The position numbers and the translations under genes were made by a program. Shown here in pieces: positions 1-9,187 of a stretch of DNA of 64,000 nt. The stretch covers positions 186,001 through 250,000 of the forward strand of contig NZ_MAUE01000010.1 in the NCBI RefSeq assembly GCF_001702265.1, given 5' to 3'. Positions within the stretch are counted from its first letter, which is position 1, and each line of letters opens with the position of its first letter. The notes below the pieces were generated by a model. The model saw nothing but the letters and a program-made list of their open reading frames with translations. It had not been told where the DNA came from and made no database searches. The DNA is from Pseudomonas aylmerensis (GTDB lineage Bacteria > Pseudomonadota > Gammaproteobacteria > Pseudomonadales > Pseudomonadaceae).

Positions 1-98
1 ATGGTCGGGCCGGTCGGCGCGGGAGGTGGGCGGTGGACCGCACAAGCGCTCAGGCCCAATACCAGGCTGAGCAAGGTGATGCGTGCAAATGCGGTCAT
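1..98 (-). CDS. Putative lipoprotein, N-terminal fragment (cut by window edge)
   Basis: Reading the minus strand from the ATG at 98 gives 32 residues: a charged start, a hydrophobic stretch and a lipobox (LSAC, Cys at residue 19), followed by a proline-rich linker. This is the signature of a lipoprotein processed by signal peptidase II. A GAGGA ribosome-binding site lies just upstream, and the start is 15 bases after the ccmI stop, so it is probably the last gene of the ccm operon. The rest of the gene is outside the window and the function cannot be told. The lipobox is clear; the family is not. Confidence 0.6.
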   Translation of the reverse strand, partial: MTAFARITLLSLVLGLSACAVHRPPPAPTGPT

Positions 99-113
99 AG
101 GCGTTTCCTCGAT

Positions 114-1298
114 TTACTGGTCCGGACTGTCGATGGTCAGCTGCTGCAGGGCAGTGGTGGTGCTGGCCAAGGGTTGGCTGCGGCCGATCCACTCGCCAGC
201 AGTTGGAAGACCTGCCCGGGATATGCGCGCAACCAGTTGGACTTCGGGGAAGTTGGACAGTTTCAACTGCGGCATCATCGCGTCCGCATCGCCCAGTTCG
301 ACGGTGATCGGCAGGTCGGCGACGGTGACGCGCTTGGCGGCCAACGGCGCCGGCGGGCCACTGACGGCGCGAGCAAAAATGAACACGGTGTCGGTTGGCA
401 GGGCTTTGGCTTTCACCTCGGCAGCCAGGTCCACGCGGACTTTCATCCCGGTTTTCTGCGCGACGGTACCGCCGCTTTCCTTGAGTTTCTCCGCTGCCCG
501 ATCAATACCGCCTTGCAACGCCGCACGGGAATTGTCTTGCGGTGGCAGTTGCGCCAACAGACGATTCCAGTAGTCGATTGCCTCTTGATAACGCTGGCCT
601 TCAAAGGCCGCGATCCCGAGCAGGCCAAGGCTGGTGACTTCCTTCGGGTCGAGCTTCAAGGCTTCGTCCGTCAGCGCCTGGACCTTGGGCGACCACTGTT
701 TGTTGTCGGCGAAGTACTGCGCCTGGGCCCACTGGCCGAGCAGTTCCGGCTGGCGCCCGGCCAAGGCCACGGTGCGCTCGAAGACCTTCGCGGCATCGGC
801 GGCGCGATCCTGGGCCATGTACGCGCGACCGAGGAAGTACAGGCCTTCCGGCGAGTCCGGCTGGGCAGCGGCGGCACGTTCCAGGCGGCGGGTCATGTCT
901 TCCATGGACACCGGCGGCTGGGAGAATTCGCGGGTCAGCTCGACCTTGTCGCTGGCGCCATAATGCAGGTACAGCGCAACGCCGAGGACAGGCACCAAAA
1001 ATGCCGCCAACAATGGCAGTGGCTTGCCCAGGCGCGATTCACGCGGTTTTTCCACGCCTTCGGTGTCGGCCAGCAACTCGCGGGCGGCTTCGGCGCGGCC
1101 GGTGTCGAGTTGCGCGGCGTTGAGCACGCCTTCGTCCTGCTGCACCTGCAGCTCGGCGACGCGTTCCTGGTACAGCGCCACGTTCAGCGCGGTGCGATCC
1201 TCTTCACGTTGGGCGCGGCGGCCGCGCAGTACCGGAATCAACAGAAAACTCAGGGCAATCAGAAGCAGCAAGCCGGCTGCGAGCCAGAAATCAATCAT
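114..1298 (-). CDS. ccmI: Cytochrome c maturation protein CcmI (CycH)
   Basis: 394 residues. CcmI holds apocytochrome c and presents it, with CcmF and CcmH, for heme ligation in the periplasm. The N-terminus is a membrane anchor ([20 protein letters not shown]), a second hydrophobic segment lies near residue 100, and the C-terminal half has TPR-like helices (for example [19 protein letters not shown]). The start chosen is the ATG at 1298, which overlaps the ccmH stop by eight bases, as usual in this operon; a longer reading frame upstream lies inside ccmH and lacks the anchor. It is the last ccm gene of the set, with the lipoprotein gene following closely. Confidence 0.95.
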   Translation of the reverse strand: MIDFWLAAGLLLLIALSFLLIPVLRGRRAQREEDRTALNVALYQERVAELQVQQDEGVLNAAQLDTGRAEAARELLADTEGVEKPRESRLGKPLPLLAAFLVPVLGVALYLHYGASDKVELTREFSQPPVSMEDMTRRLERAAAAQPDSPEGLYFLGRAYMAQDRAADAAKVFERTVALAGRQPELLGQWAQAQYFADNKQWSPKVQALTDEALKLDPKEVTSLGLLGIAAFEGQRYQEAIDYWNRLLAQLPPQDNSRAALQGGIDRAAEKLKESGGTVAQKTGMKVRVDLAAEVKAKALPTDTVFIFARAVSGPPAPLAAKRVTVADLPITVELGDADAMMPQLKLSNFPEVQLVARISRAGLPTAGEWIGRSQPLASTTTALQQLTIDSPDQ

Positions 1299-1764
1299 CA
1301 GTCTTGGTGTCCAGCAATTGGTCGAGACGTTTACGCTCTTCAGGGGACAGCGCATCGGAGCCATCGGTCGGCGCAGCGCGGCGGCGGCGCACGATCACGG
1401 CCATCACCACCACGCCAGCCAGCAGCAGCCCGGCGGGGCCAAACCACAGCAACGCGGTCTTGCCGGTAAGGGCCGGTTTGTAGCGCACGAAATCACCGTA
1501 GCGGTCGACCATGAAGTCGATGATCTGCTGGTTGTCCTTGCCCTCCCCCAGCATGCGGAAGATCTCCTTGCGCAAGTCGGCGGCGATCGGTGCGTTGGAG
1601 TCGGCGATGTCCTGGTTCTGGCACTTGGGGCAGCGCAGTTCCTTGGTCAGCTCGCGAAAACGTTCGCGGTCACCGTCCTTGGCGAATTCGTAAGTATCGA
1701 TGGCCGCGTGGGCCACGCCGGCCAAGCCCAGCGCCAGGACGGCAGCCGCTAACAGGCGCTTCAT
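1291..1764 (-). CDS. ccmH: Cytochrome c maturation thioreductase subunit CcmH (CycL)
   Basis: 157 residues. CcmH keeps the CXXCH heme-binding cysteines of apocytochrome c reduced and works with CcmF and CcmI. The sequence shows a cleavable signal peptide (about residues 1-20, ending in AHA), the family motif LRCPKCQNQ with the two redox cysteines, and one C-terminal membrane helix ([14 protein letters not shown]). In Pseudomonas this is the short form; the TPR part is the separate CcmI protein. The start ATG overlaps the ccmG stop (ATGA, 1761-1764), so translation is probably coupled. Confidence 0.96.
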   Translation of the reverse strand: MKRLLAAAVLALGLAGVAHAAIDTYEFAKDGDRERFRELTKELRCPKCQNQDIADSNAPIAADLRKEIFRMLGEGKDNQQIIDFMVDRYGDFVRYKPALTGKTALLWFGPAGLLLAGVVVMAVIVRRRRAAPTDGSDALSPEERKRLDQLLDTKTDD

Positions 1765-2297
1765 GGCTTGGCCTCATCGACCAGCGCCTGGTACTTGGCG
1801 GCGAGTTGTTCACGCCAGACCACCTCGTCGATCACGCCGACGTACTTGTCGCGGATCACGCCCTTGGCATCGATGAAAAAGGTTTCCGGAGCGCCGTACA
1901 CGCCAAGGTTCAAACCGAGGTTGCCGTCTTCATCGCGGATATCCAGCTGGTACGGGTTGTGAAACTCCGCCAGCCACTTCAAGGCCGCCGCATTGTCGTC
2001 CTTGTAGTTGATGCCGTAGATCACCACGCCTTTCTCGGCCAGCTTGTTCAGCACCGGGTGTTCGACACGGCACGAGATGCACCAGGTACCCCACACGTTG
2101 ACCAGCGCCGGTTTGCCCAGCAGGTCAGCCTGGGTCAGGGTCTTGTCGCCCTGCACCGTCGGCAGGCTGAAGGCCGGGAACTGTTTGCCGATCATCGCCG
2201 AGGGCAGCTCGGCCGGGTCCAGGTACAAGCCGCGATACAGGAACACGGCCACCACCAGGAAGGCCGCCAGCGGTAAAACCATCAACCAACGCTTCAT
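1761..2297 (-). CDS. ccmG: Thiol:disulfide oxidoreductase CcmG (DsbE)
   Basis: 178 residues. A membrane-tethered periplasmic thioredoxin that passes reducing power to CcmH and apocytochrome c. Visible are an N-terminal anchor (MKRWLMVLPLAAFLVVAVFLY) and a thioredoxin fold with the active site WGTWCISC. The acidic GVYGAPETFFID segment that follows is typical of CcmG/DsbE, including the cis-proline. It sits between ccmF and ccmH with 4-base overlaps on both sides. Length is normal for the family. Confidence 0.96.
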   Translation of the reverse strand: MKRWLMVLPLAAFLVVAVFLYRGLYLDPAELPSAMIGKQFPAFSLPTVQGDKTLTQADLLGKPALVNVWGTWCISCRVEHPVLNKLAEKGVVIYGINYKDDNAAALKWLAEFHNPYQLDIRDEDGNLGLNLGVYGAPETFFIDAKGVIRDKYVGVIDEVVWREQLAAKYQALVDEAKP

Positions 2298-4282
2298 GCC
2301 GCCGCTCCCTGCAGACCGAGGGCTTCACGCACCCGGCTCTTGACCTTGACCCGATAACGCCGATCCAACGCGGCCAGCAAACCACCAAAACCGGTGAGCA
2401 AACCGCCGAACCAGATCCAGCGTACAAATGGTTTCACGTGCACTCGCACCGCCCAGGCGCCATCACCCAGCGGTTCACCCAACGCCACGTAGAGATCGCG
2501 GGTGAAACCGGCGTCGATACCGGCTTCGGTCATCATCGAACTCTGCACGGTGTACAGGCGTTTTTCCGGGTGCAGCACCGCCACTTCCTTGCCGTTACGG
2601 ACGACGCGCACCGTGCCTTTGTCCGACGTGAAGTTCGGCCCTTCGAAGTGCTTGGCGCCTTCGAAGATGAAGTGGTAACCGGCGAGGTCCATGGACTCGC
2701 CCGGCGCCAGGCGCAGGTCGCGCTCGGCGCTGTTCTGGCTGGACAGCACCACGCCGAGCGCGCACACGGCGATGCCGATGTGCGCGACCTGCATGCCCCA
2801 GTAGCTGCGGGTCAATGTCGGCAAGCCTTTGATCAAGCCTTTGTGGCGGGTCTTGTCGACGATGTCACGCGCACCGGCGAGCAATACCCAGGCGGCGAGC
2901 AGGAAGGTCGCAAGTACCGCCCAGTTGAAGTCGCCGTAGGCAATACCGGCGATCACTGCCAGGGCCACACTGCCGAGCAGTACCGGCATCAGCATGCCCG
3001 CCAGCCATTTCACCGGAGTGTCTTTCCAGCGCACCAGCACGCCGACGGCCATCACCACCATCAACAGGCCCATCAACGGAATGAACAACGCGTTGAAGTA
3101 CGGCGGGCCCACGGACAACTTGGCACCGCTCAACGCGTCCAGCACCAGCGGATACAAGGTGCCGAGCAGGATCATCGACGCGGCCACCACCAGTACCAGG
3201 TTATTGCCCAGCAACAGGGTTTCGCGCGACCACAGGTTGAAGCCGACCTGGCTCTTGACCACCGGGGCACGCAAAGCAAACAGCGTCAGCGAGCCGCCGA
3301 CCACGAACAGCAGGAAGATCAGGATGAACACGCCGCGCTCAGGGTCGGACGCAAACGCGTGCACCGACGTCAGCACGCCCGAACGCACGAGGAAAGTGCC
3401 AAGCAGGCTGAGGGAAAATGCCGCGATGGCCAGCAGCACGGTCCAGCTCTTGAACACGCCGCGTTTTTCGGTGACGGCCAGCGAGTGAATCAGCGCGGTG
3501 CCGACCAGCCATGGCATGAACGAGGCGTTTTCCACCGGGTCCCAGAACCACCAGCCGCCCCAGCCGAGTTCGTAGTAGGCCCACCATGAGCCCAAGGTGA
3601 TGCCAATTCCGAGGAAGGCCCAGGCGACGATGGTCCACGGCCGCGACCAGCGCGCCCAGGCGGCATCGAGGCGCCCGCCGAGCAAGGCGGCGATGGCGAA
3701 CGCGAAGGCCACCGAAAACCCCACGTAACCCATGTAGAGCATCGGCGGGTGCACGATCAGGCCAATGTCCTGCAGCAATGGGTTGAGGTCATGCCCGTCC
3801 ACCGGGATCTGCGGCAGGATGCGGCTGAACGGGTTGGACGTCATGATCAGGAACAGCAGGAAGCCGATGCTGATCATGCCCATCACTGCCAGTACGCGCG
3901 CCAGCATGACTTGCGGCAGTTGGCGCGAGAACACCGACACCGCGAAGGTCCAGCCGCCGAGGATCAACGCCCACAACAGCAACGAGCCTTCGTGGGCACC
4001 CCACACGGCGCTGAACTTGTAGTACCAAGGCAGCGCGCTGTTGGAGTTGTTCGCCACATAGGCGACGGAAAAGTCGTCGGTCATGAACGCATAGGTCAGG
4101 CAACCGAACGCGAACAGCAAAAAGGCAAACTGCCCCCAGGCCGCCGGTTGCGCCAGGCTCATCCACAGGCGGTCACCGCGCCAGGCGCCGAGCAATGGCA
4201 CCACGGCCTGGACGATGGCAAAGCACAGGGCGAGGATCATCGCCAGTTGGCCCAGCTCCGGAATAAACAGTGCGGACGTCAT
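2294..4282 (-). CDS. ccmF: Heme lyase subunit CcmF
   Basis: 662 residues with about 14-15 predicted membrane helices. CcmF receives heme from holo-CcmE and, with CcmH/CcmI, attaches it to apocytochrome c. The tryptophan-rich motif WGGWWFWDPVEN is intact and conserved histidines flank it (for example the PPMLYMGYVG region and ALIHS). A GTG directly precedes the ATG (4285 and 4282); I take the ATG, three bases after the ccmE stop. Its stop overlaps the ccmG start by 4 bases. Confidence 0.97.
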   Translation of the reverse strand: MTSALFIPELGQLAMILALCFAIVQAVVPLLGAWRGDRLWMSLAQPAAWGQFAFLLFAFGCLTYAFMTDDFSVAYVANNSNSALPWYYKFSAVWGAHEGSLLLWALILGGWTFAVSVFSRQLPQVMLARVLAVMGMISIGFLLFLIMTSNPFSRILPQIPVDGHDLNPLLQDIGLIVHPPMLYMGYVGFSVAFAFAIAALLGGRLDAAWARWSRPWTIVAWAFLGIGITLGSWWAYYELGWGGWWFWDPVENASFMPWLVGTALIHSLAVTEKRGVFKSWTVLLAIAAFSLSLLGTFLVRSGVLTSVHAFASDPERGVFILIFLLFVVGGSLTLFALRAPVVKSQVGFNLWSRETLLLGNNLVLVVAASMILLGTLYPLVLDALSGAKLSVGPPYFNALFIPLMGLLMVVMAVGVLVRWKDTPVKWLAGMLMPVLLGSVALAVIAGIAYGDFNWAVLATFLLAAWVLLAGARDIVDKTRHKGLIKGLPTLTRSYWGMQVAHIGIAVCALGVVLSSQNSAERDLRLAPGESMDLAGYHFIFEGAKHFEGPNFTSDKGTVRVVRNGKEVAVLHPEKRLYTVQSSMMTEAGIDAGFTRDLYVALGEPLGDGAWAVRVHVKPFVRWIWFGGLLTGFGGLLAALDRRYRVKVKSRVREALGLQGAAA

Positions 4283-4285
4283 CAC

Positions 4286-4741
4286 TTAGCCCTCCTTGGC
4301 GGGGGTTGGCGCGGGTTGACCGCTGTCCTTGAGGGCCTTGGTGACCTCGGGCGGCATGTATTTCTCATCGTGCTTGGCCAGCACTTCATCGGCCACCACC
4401 ACGCCCTCGGCGTTGAGCTTGCCCAGGGCGACGATGCCCTGGCCTTCGCGGAACAGGTCCGGGAGGATGCCACGGTAGGTGATGGTCACGGCCTTGTTGA
4501 AGTCGGTGACCACGAAGGTCACGTCGAGGGAATCTCCGGAACGCTTGAGCGAGCCCTTCTCGACCATGCCGCCGGCGCGAATGCGCGTGTCCACCGGCGC
4601 TTCGCCATTGGCGATCTGGGTCGGGGTATAGAACAGGTTGATGTTCTGCTGCAGGGCGCTCAGAGCCAGGGTCACGGCAATGCCGACGCCGGCCAGGATG
4701 GCAAGGATGATCAACAGACGCTTTCTACGCAGCGGATTCAC
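4286..4741 (-). CDS. ccmE: Periplasmic heme chaperone CcmE
   Basis: 151 residues. CcmE binds heme covalently in the periplasm and carries it from CcmABCD to CcmF. The N-terminal anchor ([21 protein letters not shown]) is followed by the OB-fold. Near the C-terminus [14 protein letters not shown] carries the heme-binding histidine and the HxxxY motif. The start overlaps the ccmD stop by 4 bases. The C-terminal tail is short and proline/alanine-rich, as in other pseudomonads. Confidence 0.97.
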   Translation of the reverse strand: MNPLRRKRLLIILAILAGVGIAVTLALSALQQNINLFYTPTQIANGEAPVDTRIRAGGMVEKGSLKRSGDSLDVTFVVTDFNKAVTITYRGILPDLFREGQGIVALGKLNAEGVVVADEVLAKHDEKYMPPEVTKALKDSGQPAPTPAKEG

Positions 4742-4914
4742 TTTTCGGTCTCCCGGCGCAGACGACGCGCCTCTTGTTGCAGGTAACGCTTGCGGGCCAG
4801 GATCGGCGCGGCGACGTTGAGGGCCAGCACCGCCAGGCAGATGCCATAGGCCGTCCAGACATACAGGCCGTGATGGCCCATGGCGAGAAAATCACTGAAC
4901 GATGCAAAGCTCAT
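4738..4914 (-). CDS. ccmD: Heme exporter accessory protein CcmD
   Basis: 58 residues. A small single-span protein that helps release holo-CcmE from the CcmABC complex. It shows one membrane helix ([17 protein letters not shown]) preceded by [12 protein letters not shown], a typical CcmD N-terminus, and a basic cytoplasmic tail. The start is the ATG at 4914, which overlaps the ccmC stop as ATGA (4911-4914); upstream in-frame starts lie within ccmC. The gene is small but its place between ccmC and ccmE and its motif make it secure. Confidence 0.92.
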   Translation of the reverse strand: MSFASFSDFLAMGHHGLYVWTAYGICLAVLALNVAAPILARKRYLQQEARRLRRETEK

Positions 4915-5678
4915 CCACGCGCTCCCAGGCTGGTTTGCACTTCGGCCTTGACCCAACTGGTGCGGGCTTCACGCTTGAGCACTTCAAGGCGCATGCGCAG
5001 CAACAGCACGGTGCCGAAGAAACAGTAGAACCCCAGCACCATCAGCAGCAGCGGCGCCCACATCTCCACCGGCATGGCCGGTTTTTCGGTGAGGGTGAAG
5101 GTGGCGCCCTGGTGCAGGGTGTTCCACCACTCCACCGAGTACTTGATGATCGGGATGTTGATCACGCCGACAATCGCCAGCACCGCGCAGGCCTTGGCGG
5201 CGCTGTCACGATTGCTGATCGCGTTGCCCAGGGCAATCAGACCGAAGTACAGGAACAGCAGGATCAACATCGACGTTAGTCGCGCATCCCACACCCACCA
5301 CGAGCCCCAGGTGGGTTTGCCCCAGATTGCGCCGGTCACCAGCGCCACGGCGGTCATCCACGCGCCGATGGGCGCGGCGCATTGCAGGGCCACATCCGCA
5401 AGTTTCATCTTCCACACCAGGCCGACGACGCCGCACACGGCCAGCATCACGTAGCAGGACTGGGCAAGCATCGCGGCGGGCACGTGGATATAAATGATGC
5501 GAAAGCTGTTGCCTTGCTGGTAGTCCGGCGGCGCGAAGGCCAGGCCCCAGACCAGGCCGATGCCGATCAGCAATACGGCGAAGACGCTCAACCACGGCAG
5601 CAGCTTGCCGCTGATGCCGTAGAACCATTTGGGCGAGCCGAGCTTGTGAAACCAGGTCCAGTTCATTGCTGTTTCCAT
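4911..5678 (-). CDS. ccmC: Heme exporter / handling protein CcmC
   Basis: About 255 residues, six membrane helices. CcmC is the heme-handling protein that loads heme onto CcmE. The tryptophan motif is present as [20 protein letters not shown] ribosome-binding site lies 8 bases before the ATG at 5678 (5 before a GTG at 5681), which favours this start over the ATG at 5666 ([14 protein letters not shown]) that gives a 251-residue protein. Downstream it overlaps ccmD by 4 bases; upstream is a 74-base gap to ccmB. Confidence 0.94.
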   Translation of the reverse strand: METAMNWTWFHKLGSPKWFYGISGKLLPWLSVFAVLLIGIGLVWGLAFAPPDYQQGNSFRIIYIHVPAAMLAQSCYVMLAVCGVVGLVWKMKLADVALQCAAPIGAWMTAVALVTGAIWGKPTWGSWWVWDARLTSMLILLFLYFGLIALGNAISNRDSAAKACAVLAIVGVINIPIIKYSVEWWNTLHQGATFTLTEKPAMPVEMWAPLLLMVLGFYCFFGTVLLLRMRLEVLKREARTSWVKAEVQTSLGARG

Positions 5679-5752
5679 CACGGTGGCCTCCCGTCATTGC
5701 GGGAGGCTCAGGGTCTTTACTGGCCACGGTTAAAACGCTTGGCCAGACCTCA

Positions 5753-6421
5753 TTATTCGCCGACGCTGATCTTCAGGCCAGCCGCTATAGCAAAGGGTGT
5801 CAGGGTTACCGCCAGGGCGGTCAGGCTGCCAAGCCACAGGAGGTAACCGGTCGCCGGCATGCCCATGAGCGCGGCCTGCAAGGCGCCGCTACCGAGGATC
5901 AACACCGGGATGTACAAAGGCAGAATCAACAGGGCGAGCAACAGGCCACCCCGTTTCAAACCGACGGTCAACGCTGCACCCACGGCCCCCAACAGGCTGA
6001 GTACAGGCGTGCCGAGCAACAGGCTCAGGAGCAGGATCGGCAGGCACTCGGTGGGCAACCCGAGCATCATCGCCAGCAGCGGCGAGAGCAAGACTAGCGC
6101 CAAGCCGGAAAAAGCCCAGTGTGCCAGTACCTTCGCCAGTACCAGAAGTGGCAGGGGGTGCGACGAAAGGACCCACTGTTCGAGGGAACCGTCTTCGAAA
6201 TCACTGCGAAACAGCCCGTCCAGCGAGAGCAGGACCGACAATAGCGCTGCCACCCACACCAGTCCCGGGGACAAGGTTTGCAACAGTTTAGTCTCGGGGC
6301 CGACCGCCAGCGGGAACAAGGCGATCACGATGGCAAAGAACACCAACGGGTTGGCCAACTCCGCCGGGCGACGGCACAACAGCCGCGCTTCGCGGGCGAC
6401 CAACAGGGCAAACACGCTCAT
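5753..6421 (-). CDS. ccmB: Heme ABC exporter membrane subunit CcmB
   Basis: 222 residues with six hydrophobic helices. CcmB is the membrane partner of the CcmA ATPase; ATP hydrolysis by the pair drives release of holo-CcmE from CcmC. The N-terminus [18 protein letters not shown] and the segment [19 protein letters not shown] are family-typical. I use the ATG at 6421, which overlaps the ccmA stop as ATGA; an in-frame start nine bases upstream would lie within ccmA. The length matches the usual 220-222 residues. Confidence 0.95.
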   Translation of the reverse strand: MSVFALLVAREARLLCRRPAELANPLVFFAIVIALFPLAVGPETKLLQTLSPGLVWVAALLSVLLSLDGLFRSDFEDGSLEQWVLSSHPLPLLVLAKVLAHWAFSGLALVLLSPLLAMMLGLPTECLPILLLSLLLGTPVLSLLGAVGAALTVGLKRGGLLLALLILPLYIPVLILGSGALQAALMGMPATGYLLWLGSLTALAVTLTPFAIAAGLKISVGE

Positions 6422-7053
6422 GCCGACCACCGGCCCAGGTCCAGGTCGCGGTAACCGGCGGGCATGCGCGTGAGGTTATGGTGGGTGGTGAGTACGACCA
6501 GGCCGCCCTGCTCGCAATGTCGCGCCAGGTGCTCTTCCAACTGGGCGACGCCTTGTTTGTCGAGGGCGGTGAAGGGTTCGTCGAGAATCCACAGCGGCGG
6601 GCCGGGCAGATACAGGCGCGCCAGGGCCACGCGGCGCTGCTGGCCGGCGGACAGGGTGTGGCAGGGAACGTCTTCAAAGCCCTTGAGGCCGACAGCGGCC
6701 AGGGCCTGCCAGATGGCGTCGCGCGCGGCCGGATGATGCAGGGCGCTGAGCCAGCTGAGGTTTTCTTCAGGCGTCAGCACATCCTTGATGCCGGCGGCGT
6801 GGCCGATCCAGACAAGGTTGCGGGCAAGCTCGGTGCGTTGTTCATTGAGGGGTTTGCCGTTGAGGCGTACAACGCCGGCTGTCGGCTGCATCAACCCGGC
6901 CAGCAGGCGCAGCAGACTGGTCTTGCCGCTGCCGTTGGGGCCGCTGATCTGCACCATGTCGCCGCCCGTCAGCCGCAGTTCGAGGTGTTCGAACAACAGA
7001 CGCAGGTCGCGTTCACAGGCAAGCGCTACGGCTTCAAGAAGAGGGCTGGTCAA
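6418..7053 (-). CDS. ccmA: Heme exporter ATP-binding protein CcmA
   Basis: 211 residues, a compact ABC ATPase. Walker A is GPNGSGKTS (about residue 38), the signature is [14 protein letters not shown], Walker B is LWILDEP, and an H-loop histidine follows in LTTHHNL. It is the first gene of the ccm operon here. The 200-base region 7054-7253 separates it from the divergent fliK-like gene and should hold both promoters; I could not assign firm -35/-10 boxes there. Confidence 0.96.
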   Translation of the reverse strand: MTSPLLEAVALACERDLRLLFEHLELRLTGGDMVQISGPNGSGKTSLLRLLAGLMQPTAGVVRLNGKPLNEQRTELARNLVWIGHAAGIKDVLTPEENLSWLSALHHPAARDAIWQALAAVGLKGFEDVPCHTLSAGQQRRVALARLYLPGPPLWILDEPFTALDKQGVAQLEEHLARHCEQGGLVVLTTHHNLTRMPAGYRDLDLGRWSA

Positions 7054-7253
7054 GAGATCGCGGGCCTTTACGGTTCAAGTCGGCGGTGCAGCGGCCGTTA
7101 AAGAGAAATGCACAATAACGGCTTTGGCGACCGATTTTAGAGAGCTGGATCAAATAGTTGTGAGGTTTTTACCGCTCTCTTTGCAGACGGGCGGCATTAT
7201 ACATGTGATGCCCTACTCTAAAGAGGGCAATTTCCCCAGAGACGACGCGCGCG

Positions 7254-8831
7254 ATGACCGGTGAGATCAACCTTCCTACGCTAGCACCTGCTCCGGCAAC
7301 CGGGCCTGCCCTGGCGCCCGCGACCGGTGAGTTGCTGAAACTGCTGGAGCCGCAGATCGGCCTGATCGACCCCGGGAAAACCGCGAACGCCGAGGTCATC
7401 GCCCTGAAACAAGGCGGTGAAGCCTTTCAGCTGTTGCTCAAGCTGACCCTCGAGGGTGGCCGCCAGACCCTGGTCCAGGCGAGCAGCGCGCAGCCCTTGC
7501 CGCTGGGCAGTAACGTGGCCGTCAGCCAGACGCCCGCCGGCAACCTCACGCTCAGCCTGCAGCAGGCCTTGAGCGCGAACGTGGCCGCGCTGACGCGCAT
7601 CGACACCACGCAAATGCCGGTGGGCACGCTGTTACAAGCCAAGGTGCTGACCACCCAGATGCTGCCCCAGGGCCCCACGCAACCGGCCATCTACCGTTCG
7701 CTGGTGACCGTGCTCAATAACGCCCTGGTCGGGGCCACCCTGACCGTGGAAAGCCCGCAACCCTTGCGCGTGGGCAGCTTGCTCAGCGCCGTGGTGCAGA
7801 ACGCACAGACCTTGAATTTTGTGCCGTTGAGCGGGCTCAAGGATCAATTGGCGGTGACCCAGCAACTCGCCACCCAGCAAAGTCGCCAGGGCTCGCTGGA
7901 TGCGGTCTTCACTGCGCTCCAGAACCTGCCACGTGGCGACAGCACCTCCGCTGACCTGCGCGCCGCAGCCGAGCGGTTACTGGCGGCCTTGCCGGACCTG
8001 GCGCAGGTCAGTAATCCCAAGGTGCTGGCCCAGGTGATTCAGAACAGCGGCGCCTTCCTCGAAGCCAAGCTGCTCGCCGGGCAAAACCCGCAGATCCCGC
8101 CGCTGGACATGAAGGGCGCCCTGCTGCGCCTGGTCGCGGACCTGCTGCCCGCCCTCCCCGCCAGCACCAATATGAATGCCATCCTCGCCGCCAATACGCT
8201 GGCCCAGGTGTTGCCGAACTTCGTGCGCAGCCCGTTGAACACCCTCGGCCAGGTCAGCGCCCGGCAGACACCCGCAGGCTTCCCGCTGCCCGAGCGGCTG
8301 ATGGCCAAACTGGAAGGCGAAGGCGACCTGGAAAACCTGCTGCGCCTCGCCGCCGGGGCGATCTCGCGATTGCAGAGCCACCAGTTGTCGAGCCTGGAAC
8401 AGACCGGCACCACCGCCGATGGCCGCCTGCAAACCACCTGGCAACTGGAAATCCCGCTGCGCACCTTGCAGGACATCGTGCCGCTGCAGGTCAAGTTCCA
8501 GCGCGAAGAGCCGGCGCCGGACAAGGACCAGCCCGAGCGCAAAGACAAGAAAGATCCCAAGCAGATGCTCTGGCGCGTCGAGCTGGCCTTCGATATGGAG
8601 CCATTGGGGCCGTTGCAGGTGCAGGCGCAATTGACCCAGGGCAAGCTGTCCAGCCAGTTATGGGCAACCCGGCCGTTTACCGCCAGCCTGATTGAAAGCC
8701 ACTTGGGCAACCTGCGCGAGCGCCTGGTGACGTCGGGCATCAACGTCGGCGACCTCGATTGTCACCTTGGCACCCCGCCGCGCGGGCCGAAAACCGGACT
8801 GGAACAACGCTGGGTGGATGAGACCGCATGA
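7254..8831 (+). CDS. FliK-like flagellar hook-length control protein (second copy type)
   Basis: 525 residues. The first two thirds are alanine/leucine/glutamine-rich and poorly conserved, as in hook-length rulers. The last 100 residues match the FliK C-terminal domain: ELAFDMEPLGPLQVQAQL is the LxPxxLG core, followed by a helix with LIESHLGNLRERLVTSGINV. The gene is not inside a flagellar cluster; it is divergent from ccmA. Its stop overlaps the start of a FlhB C-terminal-like gene (ATGA, 8828-8831). Pseudomonas normally carries its main fliK near fliL-flhB, so this is probably a paralogue. Whether it acts in flagellar assembly is inference. Confidence 0.8.
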   Translation: MTGEINLPTLAPAPATGPALAPATGELLKLLEPQIGLIDPGKTANAEVIALKQGGEAFQLLLKLTLEGGRQTLVQASSAQPLPLGSNVAVSQTPAGNLTLSLQQALSANVAALTRIDTTQMPVGTLLQAKVLTTQMLPQGPTQPAIYRSLVTVLNNALVGATLTVESPQPLRVGSLLSAVVQNAQTLNFVPLSGLKDQLAVTQQLATQQSRQGSLDAVFTALQNLPRGDSTSADLRAAAERLLAALPDLAQVSNPKVLAQVIQNSGAFLEAKLLAGQNPQIPPLDMKGALLRLVADLLPALPASTNMNAILAANTLAQVLPNFVRSPLNTLGQVSARQTPAGFPLPERLMAKLEGEGDLENLLRLAAGAISRLQSHQLSSLEQTGTTADGRLQTTWQLEIPLRTLQDIVPLQVKFQREEPAPDKDQPERKDKKDPKQMLWRVELAFDMEPLGPLQVQAQLTQGKLSSQLWATRPFTASLIESHLGNLRERLVTSGINVGDLDCHLGTPPRGPKTGLEQRWVDETA

Positions 8832-9157
8832 AAAACCCGACACCACCGCGTCAGGCGATTGCCCTCAAATACGACGGCCAACAAGCCCCGACCCTGACCG
8901 CCAAGGGCGACGACGCCCTCGCCGAGGCGATCCTGAAGTTGGCACGGGAAAACGAAGTCCCGATCTATGAAAACGCCGAGCTGGTGAAGCTGCTGGCGAG
9001 GATGGAATTGGGCGACAGCATTCCCGAGGAGTTGTACCGCACCATTGCCGAAATCATCGCGTTCGCCTGGACGTTGAAGGGCAAGTTCCCCGCAGGCTAT
9101 GACCCCAACGCCCAGCCGGCGGAACGCGATGTGACCGCACGCGGCGAAGACTACTAA
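8828..9157 (+). CDS. Stand-alone FlhB/EscU C-terminal domain protein
   Basis: 109 residues corresponding only to the cytoplasmic switch domain of FlhB-type export proteins. Features seen: RQAIALKYDG, then VPIYENAELVKLLARMELGDSIPEELYRTIAEIIAF, which parallels FlhB's 'ENxxLAraLy...eIp...y.avAEvla'. There are no membrane helices. The protein begins MKNPTPPRQA, so the NPTH self-cleavage motif of FlhB is replaced by NPTP at the very N-terminus. The free domain may resemble the fragment made when FlhB is cut. Related free-standing domains (Helicobacter FlhX, Bacillus YlqH) are known, the latter next to a FliK-like gene as here. It overlaps the fliK-like gene by 4 bases. Confidence 0.85.
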   Translation: MKNPTPPRQAIALKYDGQQAPTLTAKGDDALAEAILKLARENEVPIYENAELVKLLARMELGDSIPEELYRTIAEIIAFAWTLKGKFPAGYDPNAQPAERDVTARGEDY

Positions 9158-9187
9158 CGACTCACTCCCCCACACAGCTCTCTATTG

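Noticed and set aside
2438..3589. 383-codon open frame on the plus strand over ccmF
   Set aside because: Antisense to a clearly conserved gene; composition is Gln/His/Arg-rich as expected for the shadow of a GC-rich gene, with no family similarity.
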